A stretch of DNA of 64,000 nucleotides from Aquimarina atlantica (GCF_000626715.1 NZ_AQRA01000004.1:372001-436000); one strand, 5' to 3'; numbered from the stretch's first letter, positions 43,873 to 53,165 are shown. Notes: generated by a model from the sequence alone, not told the origin. A program made the numbers and translations.

Positions 43873-44076
43873 ATGACAATTAAAAAATCAATGATTATCG
43901 CGGTATTAGCTTTAGGGGTTTTAGGAGCTTGTACAGAGAAAAAAGAAAAAAAAGAAGAAAGCACAGATCCTGCTAAAGTAGAAGCTACTCAAGAATCAAC
44001 AACAGAGGTTGACGAAGCTGAAAAAGCAAGGTTAGACAGTATTCGACAAGTAAAAGAACACGGGCACGCACATTAA
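43873..44076 (+). CDS. Small His-tailed lipoprotein
   Basis: A 67-residue protein with a lipoprotein signal (lipid Cys20 in VLGACTEKKE), a Lys/Glu-rich linker and a C-terminal HGHAH. The His tail could bind a metal. It lies 14 bases before a HupE/UreJ-family gene, followed by an anchor protein and DUF2141, so a role in metal handling at the envelope is inferred. Confidence 0.75.
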   Translation: MTIKKSMIIAVLALGVLGACTEKKEKKEESTDPAKVEATQESTTEVDEAEKARLDSIRQVKEHGHAH

Positions 44077-44090
44077 CCAATATTGAAACA

Positions 44091-44777
44091 ATGTTTAAAA
44101 GCACTACAACATTCTTTATATTTCTAATCCTTGTGTTGGTTTCAATAACAGCAAATGCGCATGGTGTTGATGATGAAACACAGTCTTTCTTATTAGGAAA
44201 TAAAGGAATTGCTTTTGGTCCGTTTCTATACATTGGTGCAAAACATATGATAACGGGATATGACCACCTACTTTTTCTAGTGGGGGTCATTTTCTTTTTG
44301 TATCGAACAAAAGAAATACTATTATACGTAAGTTTTTTTACGATCGGCCATAGTCTTACTCTATTACTCGGCGTAATGGCAGATATTAATGTAAATGCTT
44401 TTTTAATAGATGCCATTATTGCATTATCTATTGTATATAAAGGGTTTGATAACCTAGGAGGATTTAAACAATTTTTTAAGAAACAGCCCAATACTAAAAT
44501 AGCCGTATTAATTTTTGGATTATTTCATGGTTTTGGACTAGCTACCAAATTACAAGAATTTCAGTTTGATAAAGAAGGACTATTTGTAAATCTAATTGGT
44601 TTTAATATAGGGGTAGAAATAGGACAGTTTTTAGCATTAGGGCTAGTTCTCATACTTTTAGGGGTTTGGAGAAGATATAATAGTTACGCTAAATTTTCTA
44701 ATCTTACTAATATACTTCTTATGGCTGCAGGTTTTCTATTGTTTGGATTTCAAATGACAGGATATTTTATGGCTTAA
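44091..44777 (+). CDS. HupE/UreJ-family membrane protein
   Basis: A 228-residue protein with a signal peptide to about 22 (ITANAHG), then about six membrane segments. Family motifs: HMITGYDHLLFLVGVIFFLY near 51, FTIGHSLTLLLGV near 83 and LIFGLFHGFGLATKL near 140. HupE/UreJ proteins are linked to nickel or cobalt uptake, but this subtype is not characterised. It is flanked by the His-tailed lipoprotein and the anchor protein. Confidence 0.85.
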   Translation: MFKSTTTFFIFLILVLVSITANAHGVDDETQSFLLGNKGIAFGPFLYIGAKHMITGYDHLLFLVGVIFFLYRTKEILLYVSFFTIGHSLTLLLGVMADINVNAFLIDAIIALSIVYKGFDNLGGFKQFFKKQPNTKIAVLIFGLFHGFGLATKLQEFQFDKEGLFVNLIGFNIGVEIGQFLALGLVLILLGVWRRYNSYAKFSNLTNILLMAAGFLLFGFQMTGYFMA

Positions 44778-44786
44778 CACTAAATT

Positions 44787-45431
44787 ATGACAACAAGTAA
44801 TACTCACATAATGAATAAAAAGCAACTTATAAAATCAATTTTTATAGCGTTGTTTATTGGTTTTGTCGTACTTATAACAGCAGTTTTACCTGCAGAATAT
44901 AATATAGACCCATTAGGAACAGGAAAACTCTTTGGTTTTAGTCGATTGTATGTAAATGATACTGAAAAAACAGAGTCAATCGATACAGCACCAGTATCTC
45001 AATTAAATTTCAAGAAGCTAAAATTAGAAAAATTAGGTTCTCCGCCAAACGTACCTAAACCTGTAGAAGCAAACAATCCACCACCATCAGAACAATTTAC
45101 AGAACAAAATGATACAATTAATGTTACTGTTCCTGCAGGAAAAGGTATAGAATATAAGTTTAAAGCATTAAAGTATGGAAGTATAAAATATGAGTGGAGT
45201 ACTACAAATGATGCTATTGTTTATATAGATTTTCATGGAGAAGTAAAACAAGAAAACCCTCCCGAAAATGTATTTTATGAGAGTTATACTTTGGCATATT
45301 CTAATAATATGGCAGGAACATTTACAGCCCCTTTTGAAGGTAAACACGGTTGGTATTTCAGAAACAACAACAAAGAAGACATTACCATAACGATAAGATT
45401 AAAAGGGCAATACAAGCTATTTGATAAGTAA
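44787..45431 (+). CDS. Membrane-anchored periplasmic protein of the HupE locus
   Basis: A 214-residue protein (the ATG at 44811 is an alternative start). It has one membrane segment (about 15-38, SIFIALFIGFVVLITAVLP), a Pro-rich linker (PPNVPKPVEANNPPPSE) and a beta-rich C-terminal domain with YESYTLAY and GKHGWYFRNNN. Proteins of this layout are found next to HupE/UreJ genes and called transmembrane anchor proteins. The role is inferred from this linkage. Confidence 0.75.
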   Translation: MTTSNTHIMNKKQLIKSIFIALFIGFVVLITAVLPAEYNIDPLGTGKLFGFSRLYVNDTEKTESIDTAPVSQLNFKKLKLEKLGSPPNVPKPVEANNPPPSEQFTEQNDTINVTVPAGKGIEYKFKALKYGSIKYEWSTTNDAIVYIDFHGEVKQENPPENVFYESYTLAYSNNMAGTFTAPFEGKHGWYFRNNNKEDITITIRLKGQYKLFDK

Positions 45432-45632
45432 AATCTTATATGCAATTTCGAATCTCTGATTATCATCTTTAACTCACAGAGCATATAATTTTACGGCTTT
45501 TATTTTATGTAACTATTCTAGAACTACATTTCATCCTATAAAAATGACAACTGAGGAGTTTCTTATTGCTCCTTAATAAAGGTTTATAGACTTTTGATTT
45601 ATCAAAAACAAATAACTATAAAACTTTATCAT

Positions 45633-46055
45633 ATGAAAACTCTAGCATTATTAGCCGCGCTTTTAGTTTCTAACTTTCTTCTTCACGCTCAGGAAAAAAC
45701 TAAAGGAGTAACCATTACAGTAACTGTTCCTAATATAACAAGTTCTGAAGGAGAAGTTCTTTTTGGACTTTATGACGAAAATACTTTTATGAAAGCTGCT
45801 CCAATCAAAGGTGAAAAAAGTACAATTGTAGATGGGGTAGCAAAAGTTACTTTTTCTAATGTTCCTGAAGGAGTGTTTGCCATTACATGTTTTCATGATG
45901 TAAATGGAAACAATCGAATGGATTTTGAACCTGGCGGGATGCCAAAAGAAGATTATGGTGTGTCTAATAACAACATGAGTTACGGTCCTCCACAATGGAA
46001 TGAAGCCAAATTCGAAGTAAACTCAGAAAACCTTGAGCTGGAAATCAGAATGTAA
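45633..46055 (+). CDS. DUF2141 secreted protein
   Basis: A 140-residue protein with start at the ATG 45633. The in-frame start at 45594 precedes a clear signal peptide (MKTLALLAALLVSNFLLHAQ), so it is rejected. The DUF2141 pattern is present, with FAITCFHDVNGNNRMDFEPG and PKEDYGVSNNNMSYGPP. It is a paralogue of 19104-19526. It follows the HupE-type locus and has a terminator 50 bases downstream. Confidence 0.85.
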   Translation: MKTLALLAALLVSNFLLHAQEKTKGVTITVTVPNITSSEGEVLFGLYDENTFMKAAPIKGEKSTIVDGVAKVTFSNVPEGVFAITCFHDVNGNNRMDFEPGGMPKEDYGVSNNNMSYGPPQWNEAKFEVNSENLELEIRM

Positions 46056-46104
46056 TTAAAAATCTATATTCATCAATCTATTAAACCTGAATAACAGGTA
46101 TATT

Positions 46105-46144
46105 AAAAAAGGAATTGCATCTCATCTATGCGTTCCTTTTTTTT
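46105..46144 (+). terminator. Terminator after the DUF2141 gene
   Basis: AAAAAAGGAA and GCAT pair with ATGCGTTCC and a long T run, with one bulge, around CTCATCT. It is an imperfect but convincing intrinsic terminator. Confidence 0.7.
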
Positions 46145-46210
46145 ATTTCAAAAACAATAGACAAAACAAATTTTTAATAATTATTTAATAAATAATATCA
46201 ATAGCTTTTA

Positions 46211-46218
46211 TATTTTTG
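46211..46218 (+). promoter_or_regulatory. -7 promoter box TATTTTTG for oxyR
   Basis: Matches TAnnTTTG, 18 bases upstream of the ATG at 46237. Its overlap with an in-frame TTG at 46216 argues for the ATG start. Confidence 0.5.
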
Positions 46219-46236
46219 TTCCCCAAAACACAGACC

Positions 46237-47187
46237 ATGACCATAACACAATTAAAATATGTTTTAGCGGTAGCAGAACACAAAAACTTTACCAAGGCTG
46301 CAGAGAAAACTTTTGTGACTCAACCTACACTAAGTATGCAAATTCAAAAGCTTGAAGAGGAGTTAGATATTCTCATCTTTGATCGTAGTAAAAAACCTAT
46401 AGAACTTACAGAAGTCGGTAATAAGCTTGTTCAACAAGCAAAAAATATTGTAAACGAGAGTGAACGAATTCAAGATATTGTAGATCAACAAAAAGGCTTC
46501 ATTGGTGGTGAATTCAAGTTAGGGGTTATTCCTACAGTAATGCCTACTCTTTTACCTATGTTTTTAAACAATTTCATAAAAAAATACCCAAAGGTAAAAT
46601 TAAAAATAGAGGAGTTACATACAGAGGCTATAATTGAACGCCTTCTCGATGGTCATCTGGATGCTGCTATTGCTGCAACGCCATTAGAAAACGAAAATAT
46701 AAAAGAACGTGTTTTATATTATGAACCATTTGTAGGATATATTCCTTCTACCCACAGACTAAATCAGAAGAAAAAAATTGATATTACTGATCTTGATATC
46801 GATGACATGCTTCTTCTAGAGGATGGTCATTGTTTTAGAGATGGGATCATTAATTTATGCAAGACTAAGAAAAGCTATGAGGAAGATCATTTTCAGTTAG
46901 AAAGTGGTAGTTTTGAGACCCTTATAAAGCTGGCTAACGAAGGTCTGGGAATGACTCTTCTACCCTATTTACATACTTTGGATGTAAAAAACGGTGAAAA
47001 AAATAATCTTCACTACTTTAATGAGCCTTCTCCTGCGAGAGAAGTGAGTTTAATTTTTAATAAAAGTGAACTAAAAATGCAAATTATTGATGCTTTGCAT
47101 TCTACTATTGCTGGTGTTGTAAAAGGAGCTATTACTTTTCAAAATGTAAAAATTATTAGCCCTATGGCAAAAATAAAAAGCGACTAG
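46237..47187 (+). CDS. oxyR: OxyR, peroxide-sensing LysR-type regulator
   Basis: A 316-residue protein with an N-terminal LysR helix-turn-helix (about 1-60; FTKAAEKTFVTQPTLSMQIQ) and a substrate-like domain (about 90-300). The segment MLLLEDGHCFRDGIINLC places Cys199 and Cys208 at the numbers of the E. coli OxyR redox pair, so peroxide sensing by disulfide formation is strongly suggested. The ATG at 46237 fits the usual length. The target genes are not in the immediate neighbourhood. Confidence 0.93.
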   Translation: MTITQLKYVLAVAEHKNFTKAAEKTFVTQPTLSMQIQKLEEELDILIFDRSKKPIELTEVGNKLVQQAKNIVNESERIQDIVDQQKGFIGGEFKLGVIPTVMPTLLPMFLNNFIKKYPKVKLKIEELHTEAIIERLLDGHLDAAIAATPLENENIKERVLYYEPFVGYIPSTHRLNQKKKIDITDLDIDDMLLLEDGHCFRDGIINLCKTKKSYEEDHFQLESGSFETLIKLANEGLGMTLLPYLHTLDVKNGEKNNLHYFNEPSPAREVSLIFNKSELKMQIIDALHSTIAGVVKGAITFQNVKIISPMAKIKSD

Positions 47188-47200
47188 AAAGTCGCTTTTT
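47175..47200. terminator. Terminator overlapping the oxyR stop
   Basis: AAAAAGCGACT / AGTCGCTTTTT, 11-bp perfect stem with loop AGAA. It spans the last codons and TAG of oxyR and lies next to the stop of the convergent gene at 47202. Confidence 0.88.
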
Positions 47201-47201
47201 T

Positions 47202-47399
47202 TTATGATTTTAAATAGATTAAACAAGATTGCAATTCTGGTTGTTTAACTGTTAGTGATTGAATCCAGATTTTTAATTCTTCAATCTCGTGAGGAAGTAG
47301 TCTGTTTAGTGCTTTTAAAACTTCCTTAGTAAAAAGATTAACATCAAAACTTACTTTTTTAAGCACAGTTTTTGTGTAATCAAACATTGCTCTAGCCAT
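47202..47399 (-). CDS. Small conserved-looking Bacteroidota protein
   Basis: A 65-residue cytoplasmic protein: MARAMFDYTKTVLKKVSF, then LNRLLPHEIEELKIWIQ. Closely similar short proteins are common in this phylum, as far as I recall, but no function is known. It is convergent with oxyR and uses the same terminator. Confidence 0.7.
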   Translation of the reverse strand: MARAMFDYTKTVLKKVSFDVNLFTKEVLKALNRLLPHEIEELKIWIQSLTVKQPELQSCLIYLKS

Positions 47400-47534
47400 A
47401 AATTAATAGGGGTTTAAAAAATGTTAGGTTTAAACAAGTAATTGTAGGAATAATCTTATAGTTTTTAAAGTTGTTCTAGCTAATATATGTAAATAAAACT
47501 AAAAAAACAGTCTTTTGGCGCTTATTTAACACTG

Positions 47535-48335
47535 TTAAAAACTGTTATCGCCATCTAAAAGATCTCCTAAACCACCTAGAATACTACCCTCGCCTTTACT
47601 TTTCCCTCCTCCTCTGGGGGCCAATGCTAATACTCTATTAGCAAGTCTGCTAAATGGTAAAGATTGTATATACACCACTCCGGGACCAGTTAATGTGGCA
47701 AAAAACAATCCTTCTCCTCCAAAAATGGTATTTCTAATTCCTCCTACAAATTCTATATCATATTGTACCCTTTTAGAAAACCCAATAATACAACCTGTAT
47801 CTACCTTTAGTTTTTCGCCTGGTTGCAGTTCTTTGCGGGAGGTAGTTCCTCCTGCATGAACAAAGGCCATACCATCACCTTCTAATTTTTGCATAATAAA
47901 ACCTTCGCCTCCAAATAATCCTCTTCCTAATTTCCTAGAAAATTCTATTCCTACAGAAACTCCTTTGGCAGCACATAAAAATGCATCTTTTTGGCAAATA
48001 AATTTTCCTCCATAATTAGTTAAATCAACAGGAATAATCTTTCCCGGGTACGGAGAGGCGAAACTTACCTTCTTTTTTCCACCTACCTGATTATAAAAAG
48101 CGGTCATAAACAAGCTTTCCCCTGTTAGCAATCGTTTACCAGCTCCAAATATTTTACCAAGAACTCCAGTATCTTTTGCAGAACCATCACCAAAAATCGT
48201 GTCCATTTTTATGCCATCGTCCATCATCATAAAACTTCCTGCTTCTGCAATCACTCCTTCTTGTGGATCCAGTTCTATCTCTACATACTGCATTTCTTCT
48301 CCTATAATTTCGTAGTCGATTTCGTGTGCCGTCAT
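47535..48335 (-). CDS. AIM24/TIGR00266 family protein
   Basis: A 266-residue protein without a signal peptide. The Gly-rich beta pattern is typical of the AIM24-like family (QYVEIELDPQEGVIAEAGSF, GGEGLFFATLTGPGVVYIQS). A Gly/Ser-rich segment near the end (RGGGKSKGEGS) precedes a short acidic tail. Its role is unknown. It is probably monocistronic and lies 102 bases from the thioesterase-like gene in the same direction. Confidence 0.88.
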   Translation of the reverse strand: MTAHEIDYEIIGEEMQYVEIELDPQEGVIAEAGSFMMMDDGIKMDTIFGDGSAKDTGVLGKIFGAGKRLLTGESLFMTAFYNQVGGKKKVSFASPYPGKIIPVDLTNYGGKFICQKDAFLCAAKGVSVGIEFSRKLGRGLFGGEGFIMQKLEGDGMAFVHAGGTTSRKELQPGEKLKVDTGCIIGFSKRVQYDIEFVGGIRNTIFGGEGLFFATLTGPGVVYIQSLPFSRLANRVLALAPRGGGKSKGEGSILGGLGDLLDGDNSF

Positions 48336-48437
48336 ATTTTTTTAATGTTTATAGTATATTGATTAATGAATAGTTTCTTTATGAGTAAACGAATTTCATA
48401 AAGTGTTACAGTCTAATCATTTTTTGTTGTAAAATTT

Positions 48438-48899
48438 TTACTTTTCATTCTTTACTTTAACTGTCCATTCAAAATTGAACGTAGAAACTTCAATACCGTC
48501 CTGATTAGTTCCTATTGATTTCATCCAAACCGTTTGCCCCTCACCTGTTTCAATTGTTTTTTTAATTGCGTCTTCTACCAAATGTCCATCGGTACACACA
48601 AAAGTAATTCTACCTGTAGCTTTTTTAGTATAGGTAGCATTATTGCTTGCCACCAGCATCGATATTTTTTTACCACTATTTCTTATATACCCTGTTACCA
48701 AAGCTCCTGTGGTTAATTCTGCCGCCATTCCCTGTACCGCCCAAAACATAGATTTAAAAGGATTCTGGTTGATCCACCGATGTTTTACACTAACCGTACA
48801 GCTGGTTGTATCTATGTTTTTAACCCTTACACCACATAGCCAGGCAGAAGGTAACTTAAATAGTAAGAATGCATTAAGTTTTCTAGGAGTAATATCCAT
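48438..48899 (-). CDS. DUF4442 hotdog-fold, thioesterase-like protein
   Basis: A 153-residue protein matching the DUF4442 pattern: LPSAWLCGVRVKNI near 15, HRWINQNPFKSMFWAVQGMA near 41 and ATGRITFVCTDGHLV near 99. The family has a hotdog fold similar to acyl-CoA thioesterases. No substrate can be named. Confidence 0.78.
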   Translation of the reverse strand: MDITPRKLNAFLLFKLPSAWLCGVRVKNIDTTSCTVSVKHRWINQNPFKSMFWAVQGMAAELTTGALVTGYIRNSGKKISMLVASNNATYTKKATGRITFVCTDGHLVEDAIKKTIETGEGQTVWMKSIGTNQDGIEVSTFNFEWTVKVKNEK

Positions 48900-48992
48900 G
48901 AGTTTTATTTTTAGTTCTCACAATATAGGTAAAAGAAATAGTCAAGAAAAGAGTAAAAAATCTTAAAATTATGTTAAATTATGGTACTATGT

Positions 48993-49025
48993 TTTGCATA
49001 ATACCTTTTTTTAACCATATATTTG
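48993..49025 (+). promoter_or_regulatory. Complete Bacteroidota-type promoter
   Basis: -33 TTTG (48993-48996), 21-base spacer, -7 TATATTTG (49018-49025). The -7 box covers an alternative TTG start at 49023, so the gene should start at the ATG 49053. Confidence 0.6.
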
Positions 49026-49052
49026 CATAAGAAACTATTATATACTTTTACA

Positions 49053-49505
49053 ATGTCAATCAAAAATCACAAAAATATCGCAACGTTTATGCATTTAGGT
49101 GCATTCTCAAAATACTTTATTCCTTTTGGGAATTACATAGTTCCGATACTACTATGGACGACCAATAAGGATAAATCAGATTTTATAGATGATCATGGTA
49201 AGGAAGCCATCAATTTTCAATTAAGTATTCTATTATATACTGTAATACTGGGAATATTTTCTTTTCCGTTTTTTATCTTTCATGTCTTTGGAGATGCAAC
49301 AATTACAGATTTATTTCATTTTAATGATTTTTCTATCAATTTTTCTGACGCAGGAGGTTTTAGAACTCTTATAGGAGCATCATTTATCGGAATTATAGCA
49401 CTAATCGGTTTTTTTCTGGAAATAATTTTTGTTATCACTGCTGCTTTAAAAGCAAACAAGGGAGAAAGTTACAGATATCCATTATCTATACGATTTATAA
49501 AATAA
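49053..49505 (+). CDS. DUF4870-domain membrane protein
   Basis: A 150-residue protein with three hydrophobic segments. The family pattern is IATFMHLGAFSKYFIPFGNY, then DDHGKEAINFQ and the basic end YRYPLSIRFIK. It is an inner-membrane protein of unknown function. The 5' promoter overlaps the longer frame. The gene is followed 4 bases later by a peptidase-like membrane gene. Confidence 0.85.
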   Translation: MSIKNHKNIATFMHLGAFSKYFIPFGNYIVPILLWTTNKDKSDFIDDHGKEAINFQLSILLYTVILGIFSFPFFIFHVFGDATITDLFHFNDFSINFSDAGGFRTLIGASFIGIIALIGFFLEIIFVITAALKANKGESYRYPLSIRFIK

Positions 49506-49509
49506 TATA

Positions 49510-50043
49510 ATGAAGCAAACCATTAACATAAAATATATTTTGATAACCGCCCTTGCAGTTCTGTTGTCCTTCTTTTTTCATGAATTGGCACATTTACTTA
49601 CAGGAAAGTTATTAGGATATCCTATGAAGATGACACTTAATTCGGCTTTCTTAGCAGAAGGAGAATATACATCGGTATGGCACGAATATTTGGTAAGCGC
49701 AGCAGGGCCTATTTTTACTATACTAACAGCATTTATGTTTTTTTATGTGATCAGAAATACAAAAAACACATATTGGTATCCATTCTTATTCTTTGCATTT
49801 TCATTTAGGTTAATGGCCATGATTGTATCAATTTTTAACCCTAATGATGAAGCCAGAATAAGTCAATGGCTCGGACTTGGACAATGGATATTACCGTTAA
49901 TTGTATGTTTTACGTTATTTTTTCTTGTTATAAAAACGTCAAAAGAACAGGGATATAGTTTAAAATTTAACCTAATCAATTATATTTTGACCTCTGTTTT
50001 TATTGCCGGAGTAGTACTCTCTGATCAATATTTTTTAAAATAA
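49510..50043 (+). CDS. Membrane protein with a HELAH zinc-protease-like motif
   Basis: A 177-residue protein with about five membrane segments. HELAH (H24, E25, H28) lies inside the first segment, as in M50/site-2 proteases (SFFFHELAHLLTGKLLGYP). I do not see the second M50 motif (NxxPxxxxDG-like), so it may be an inactive or reduced relative. It lies between DUF4870 and PadR genes; the intervals are short, so cotranscription is likely. Confidence 0.75.
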   Translation: MKQTINIKYILITALAVLLSFFFHELAHLLTGKLLGYPMKMTLNSAFLAEGEYTSVWHEYLVSAAGPIFTILTAFMFFYVIRNTKNTYWYPFLFFAFSFRLMAMIVSIFNPNDEARISQWLGLGQWILPLIVCFTLFFLVIKTSKEQGYSLKFNLINYILTSVFIAGVVLSDQYFLK

Positions 50044-50108
50044 TCATCAATCATCAATACCTAACATCAATCAAAAAATGAACAGTTTAACTTTTAAAAA
50101 TTAGTTTT

Positions 50109-50444
50109 ATGAAGATCGAAAACACAAAAGCGCAAATGCGCAAAGGTGTTCTGGAATATTGCATACTTTCTATCCTTAAGGACGATGATGCCTATGTAGC
50201 TGAAATTTTAGAAACCCTTAAAGACGCAAAGATGCTTGTGGTAGAAGGCACGATATATCCCTTATTAACCAGACTTAAAAACGCTGGATTACTAAGCTAT
50301 CGCTGGGAAGAATCTACATCGGGGCCACCACGAAAATATTACGGACTCACAGAAACAGGAAAATTGTTTCTTAGCGAATTAAATACCACTTGGGACGAAT
50401 TACGGAATGCTGTAAATCTGGTAACCAAACAAAAAAAGAAGTAA
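50109..50444 (+). CDS. PadR-family transcriptional regulator
   Basis: A 111-residue protein with the PadR winged helix: RKGVLEYCILSILKDDDAYV, EGTIYPLLTRLKNAGLLSYR and SGPPRKYYGLTETGKLF. It is followed 1 base later by a PspC-domain gene, so it probably controls this envelope-stress-like operon. Confidence 0.93.
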   Translation: MKIENTKAQMRKGVLEYCILSILKDDDAYVAEILETLKDAKMLVVEGTIYPLLTRLKNAGLLSYRWEESTSGPPRKYYGLTETGKLFLSELNTTWDELRNAVNLVTKQKKK

Positions 50445-50445
50445 A

Positions 50446-52200
50446 ATGAATAAGACAGTTAATATAAATTTAGCAGGCATATTTTTTCATATAGACGAAA
50501 ACGCTTACTTAAAACTGCAACGCTATCTCAGCGCTATAAAACGCTCATTTACCGATTCACAAGGGAGAGATGAGATTATATCTGATATAGAAGCCAGAAT
50601 AGCAGAATTGTTCAGTGAAAAAATAAAGGACGAACGACAGGTTATCGGAAACAAAGAAGTAGAAGAAGTAATTGCTGTAATGGGACAGCCAGAAGATTAT
50701 AGATTAGATGAAGAAATCTTCGAAGATGAACCAAACACAACATATCAAAAAACGAAACCATCAAGACAATTATTTAGAGATACAACAAACTCTTATGTAG
50801 GAGGAGTAAGTTCTGGTTTAAGTCACTATCTGGGGATTGAACCAATTTGGATTAGGTTAGCCTGGGTATTGTTTACTGTTTTCTCTAGTGGTGCATTTGT
50901 TCTGATCTATATCGCATTTTGGATTTTTGTACCCGAAGCAAAAACAACAGCCGATTTTTTGGCTATGAAAGGTGAAGCCGTTAATATTAGTAACATAGAA
51001 AAAAAAATTAAAGAAGGGTTTGATGGTGTAGCAGATACCGTAAAAAATGTAGATTATCAAAAATATAGCAGCAAAGTAAAAAGCAGTTCTACTACTTTTT
51101 TTGAAGCTTTAGGTGATGTATTACTATTCTTCTTAAAGATTTTTGTGAAATTTATAGGTGTGATTCTTATAATAGTAGCTGGAGTTACTCTTATTAGTCT
51201 ATTTGTTGGTCTGTTTACGATAGGAACATTTGGATTTATGGATGCCCCATGGGTAGAATATATTGAAGTAGGCAGTCATCCCGAAGTTCCATTATGGTTA
51301 GTATCATTAGTAACATTTTTTGCCGTAGGAATACCTTTTTTCTTCCTGTTTATTCTTGGTCTAAAAATTCTGATAAAAAACCTAAAATCTATAGGAACAC
51401 CAGCCAAATTAGGTTTATTAGGAGTATGGATATTTTCTCTTATAGGGTTAGGAATTCTTGGAGTTAGACAAGCTACACTCGAAGCATATAACGCAGAAGT
51501 GATTATGGAACAAAAAGTACTTCCGATCACAAGCAACGATACACTAACCATAAAAATGCAGGGAAATAACAGATATACTAAACACCTATATCATAGAAAT
51601 GATTATAAAATCAAAAGAGATGACCAGGGAAATCGGGTAATCGTTATCCAGGATATAGAAGTATATCTAAAAGCTTCAAAAAGAGACTCGACAGTACGAA
51701 TTATGATAGAAAAAAATGCAGAAGGAAGATCTTATGAAGAAGCTTCTAAAAGAGCCGAAGAACTTAAATATGGATATGAAGTACATGGTAATACACTTTT
51801 ATTAGATGGATATGCAATTACGGATTATGCTAACAAATACAGAGATCAGGAAGTAAAAGTAATCTTAACATTACCAGAGGGAATTACCGTATATGCAAAT
51901 GATAATACCTCTGGATTTAATAACTCATGGAAATACGATGATTATATCTCTATCGATGGAAAAGAAGGAGAATACATAAAATTAATCGACGGGAAATTCG
52001 AATGTGAAGATTGCCCCAAAGATGAGAACGATTGGGAATATAACGAATGGGATGAAGACGACGATAGCGTAAACATAAATATAAACTCTGAAGACAACGA
52101 TTTTAAATTAAAAATCGGAGAAGACGGAGTAGAACTAAATAATGAACCCGTAAAAGTAAAAATAGACGAGGACGGAATAGAAATAAAAACCGAAAATTAA
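50446..52200 (+). CDS. PspC-domain membrane protein
   Basis: A 584-residue protein. An N-terminal helical region (VNINLAGIFFHIDENAYLKL) is followed by the PspC domain near 105-168 (RDTTNSYVGGVSSGLSHYLG, then WIRLAWVLFTVF). There are more membrane segments (about 225-260, 280-312, 320-340) and a beta-rich, acidic C-terminal part (about 360-584). PspC proteins respond to envelope stress. It is downstream of PadR and upstream of DUF2807 proteins. Confidence 0.9.
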   Translation: MNKTVNINLAGIFFHIDENAYLKLQRYLSAIKRSFTDSQGRDEIISDIEARIAELFSEKIKDERQVIGNKEVEEVIAVMGQPEDYRLDEEIFEDEPNTTYQKTKPSRQLFRDTTNSYVGGVSSGLSHYLGIEPIWIRLAWVLFTVFSSGAFVLIYIAFWIFVPEAKTTADFLAMKGEAVNISNIEKKIKEGFDGVADTVKNVDYQKYSSKVKSSSTTFFEALGDVLLFFLKIFVKFIGVILIIVAGVTLISLFVGLFTIGTFGFMDAPWVEYIEVGSHPEVPLWLVSLVTFFAVGIPFFFLFILGLKILIKNLKSIGTPAKLGLLGVWIFSLIGLGILGVRQATLEAYNAEVIMEQKVLPITSNDTLTIKMQGNNRYTKHLYHRNDYKIKRDDQGNRVIVIQDIEVYLKASKRDSTVRIMIEKNAEGRSYEEASKRAEELKYGYEVHGNTLLLDGYAITDYANKYRDQEVKVILTLPEGITVYANDNTSGFNNSWKYDDYISIDGKEGEYIKLIDGKFECEDCPKDENDWEYNEWDEDDDSVNININSEDNDFKLKIGEDGVELNNEPVKVKIDEDGIEIKTEN

Positions 52201-52262
52201 ATCAATCTGCTTCTGCAGACTAATCAAAAAACGAACAGTTAAATATATCAAAACAAACAGTT

Positions 52263-52982
52263 ATGACTACACTAGCCAAAATTATTATCACCTTTTGCTT
52301 ATCAGCTTTATGCTGCTCTTGTAATGTTGTCTTTAATGGGGTTAAAGGCCAGGGAGAAGTAATTAGAAAAGAAAGAACCATTAACCAGGATTTTAATGCC
52401 ATAAAAGCAAGTAGAGGTTTAGATGTTATCCTGGTAGACGATTCTGATCAAAAAGTAATTGTAGAAGCTAATAAAAACTTACACGATCACATCGAAGTAT
52501 ATGTAGAAGGTAATACGCTATACGTTACTTCTGATCAAAACATATACTATGCAGACGAAAAAAATGTATTTGTATCTTATGACAAAATCAATAAAGTTCA
52601 TGTTAATAGTGGTGCGAGTGTCTCTTCTAATGAACCTGTAGTTCAAAAAGAACTTGATCTTAGTGCTACTAGTGGTGCAGATATTAAATTAAAAGTAAAA
52701 GCCGAAACAATAACAACTTCTGTTACCAGCGGAGCCATGATGAATTTGACCGGAAAAGTAAATAATCATAAGGCAAATGCTACCAGTGGTGCAGATATTC
52801 GTGCAGAGGATTTGTTAAGTTTAGTATCCGAAGCAAAAGCAACAAGTGGTGCATCTATTAAAATTCATGCAAAAAATGAGTTTACCGGGAAAGCAACAAG
52901 TGGTGCAGATGTTGTTTACTACGGAAATCCTGAAAAAGTATCTGAAACAGATAACTCTGGTGGAGATGTTAGAGGCCACTAA
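52263..52982 (+). CDS. DUF2807 (head GIN domain) lipoprotein
   Basis: A 239-residue protein with a lipoprotein-type signal (TFCLSALCCSCNVVF). The DUF2807 beta-helix region contains short Ser-Gly-Ala repeats (NSGASVSS, TSGADIKL, TSGAMMN, TSGADIRA, TSGASIKI, TSGADVVY). These repeated TSGA turns form the rungs of the fold. It is the last gene of the PadR/PspC operon and has a terminator 38 bases downstream. Confidence 0.85.
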   Translation: MTTLAKIIITFCLSALCCSCNVVFNGVKGQGEVIRKERTINQDFNAIKASRGLDVILVDDSDQKVIVEANKNLHDHIEVYVEGNTLYVTSDQNIYYADEKNVFVSYDKINKVHVNSGASVSSNEPVVQKELDLSATSGADIKLKVKAETITTSVTSGAMMNLTGKVNNHKANATSGADIRAEDLLSLVSEAKATSGASIKIHAKNEFTGKATSGADVVYYGNPEKVSETDNSGGDVRGH

Positions 52983-53019
52983 GAGCTAACAACCCAATCA
53001 ATAATCAACCAAAATTAAG

Positions 53020-53070
53020 CTGTCTGAGAAAGCAACACTAACCAACCCATGCTTTCCAGGCAGTTTTTTT
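53020..53070 (+). terminator. Terminator after the PadR/PspC/DUF2807 operon
   Basis: CTGTCTGAGAAAGCA pairs with TGCTTTCCAGGCAG (small bulge) around 15 bases, followed by seven T. Confidence 0.75.
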
Positions 53071-53165
53071 ATAGTAAATTGAAAAAAGTTTAAATCACTT
53101 CTATTTCAAAAAATGATGATCTATTATTTTTTTAATCTGAAAATAATATAAACCTCTTCTCTATT

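Noticed and set aside
44787..45431. HupE-locus anchor protein as a SusD or TonB component
   Set aside because: It has only one membrane segment and a short beta domain, with no TPR or energy-transduction features.
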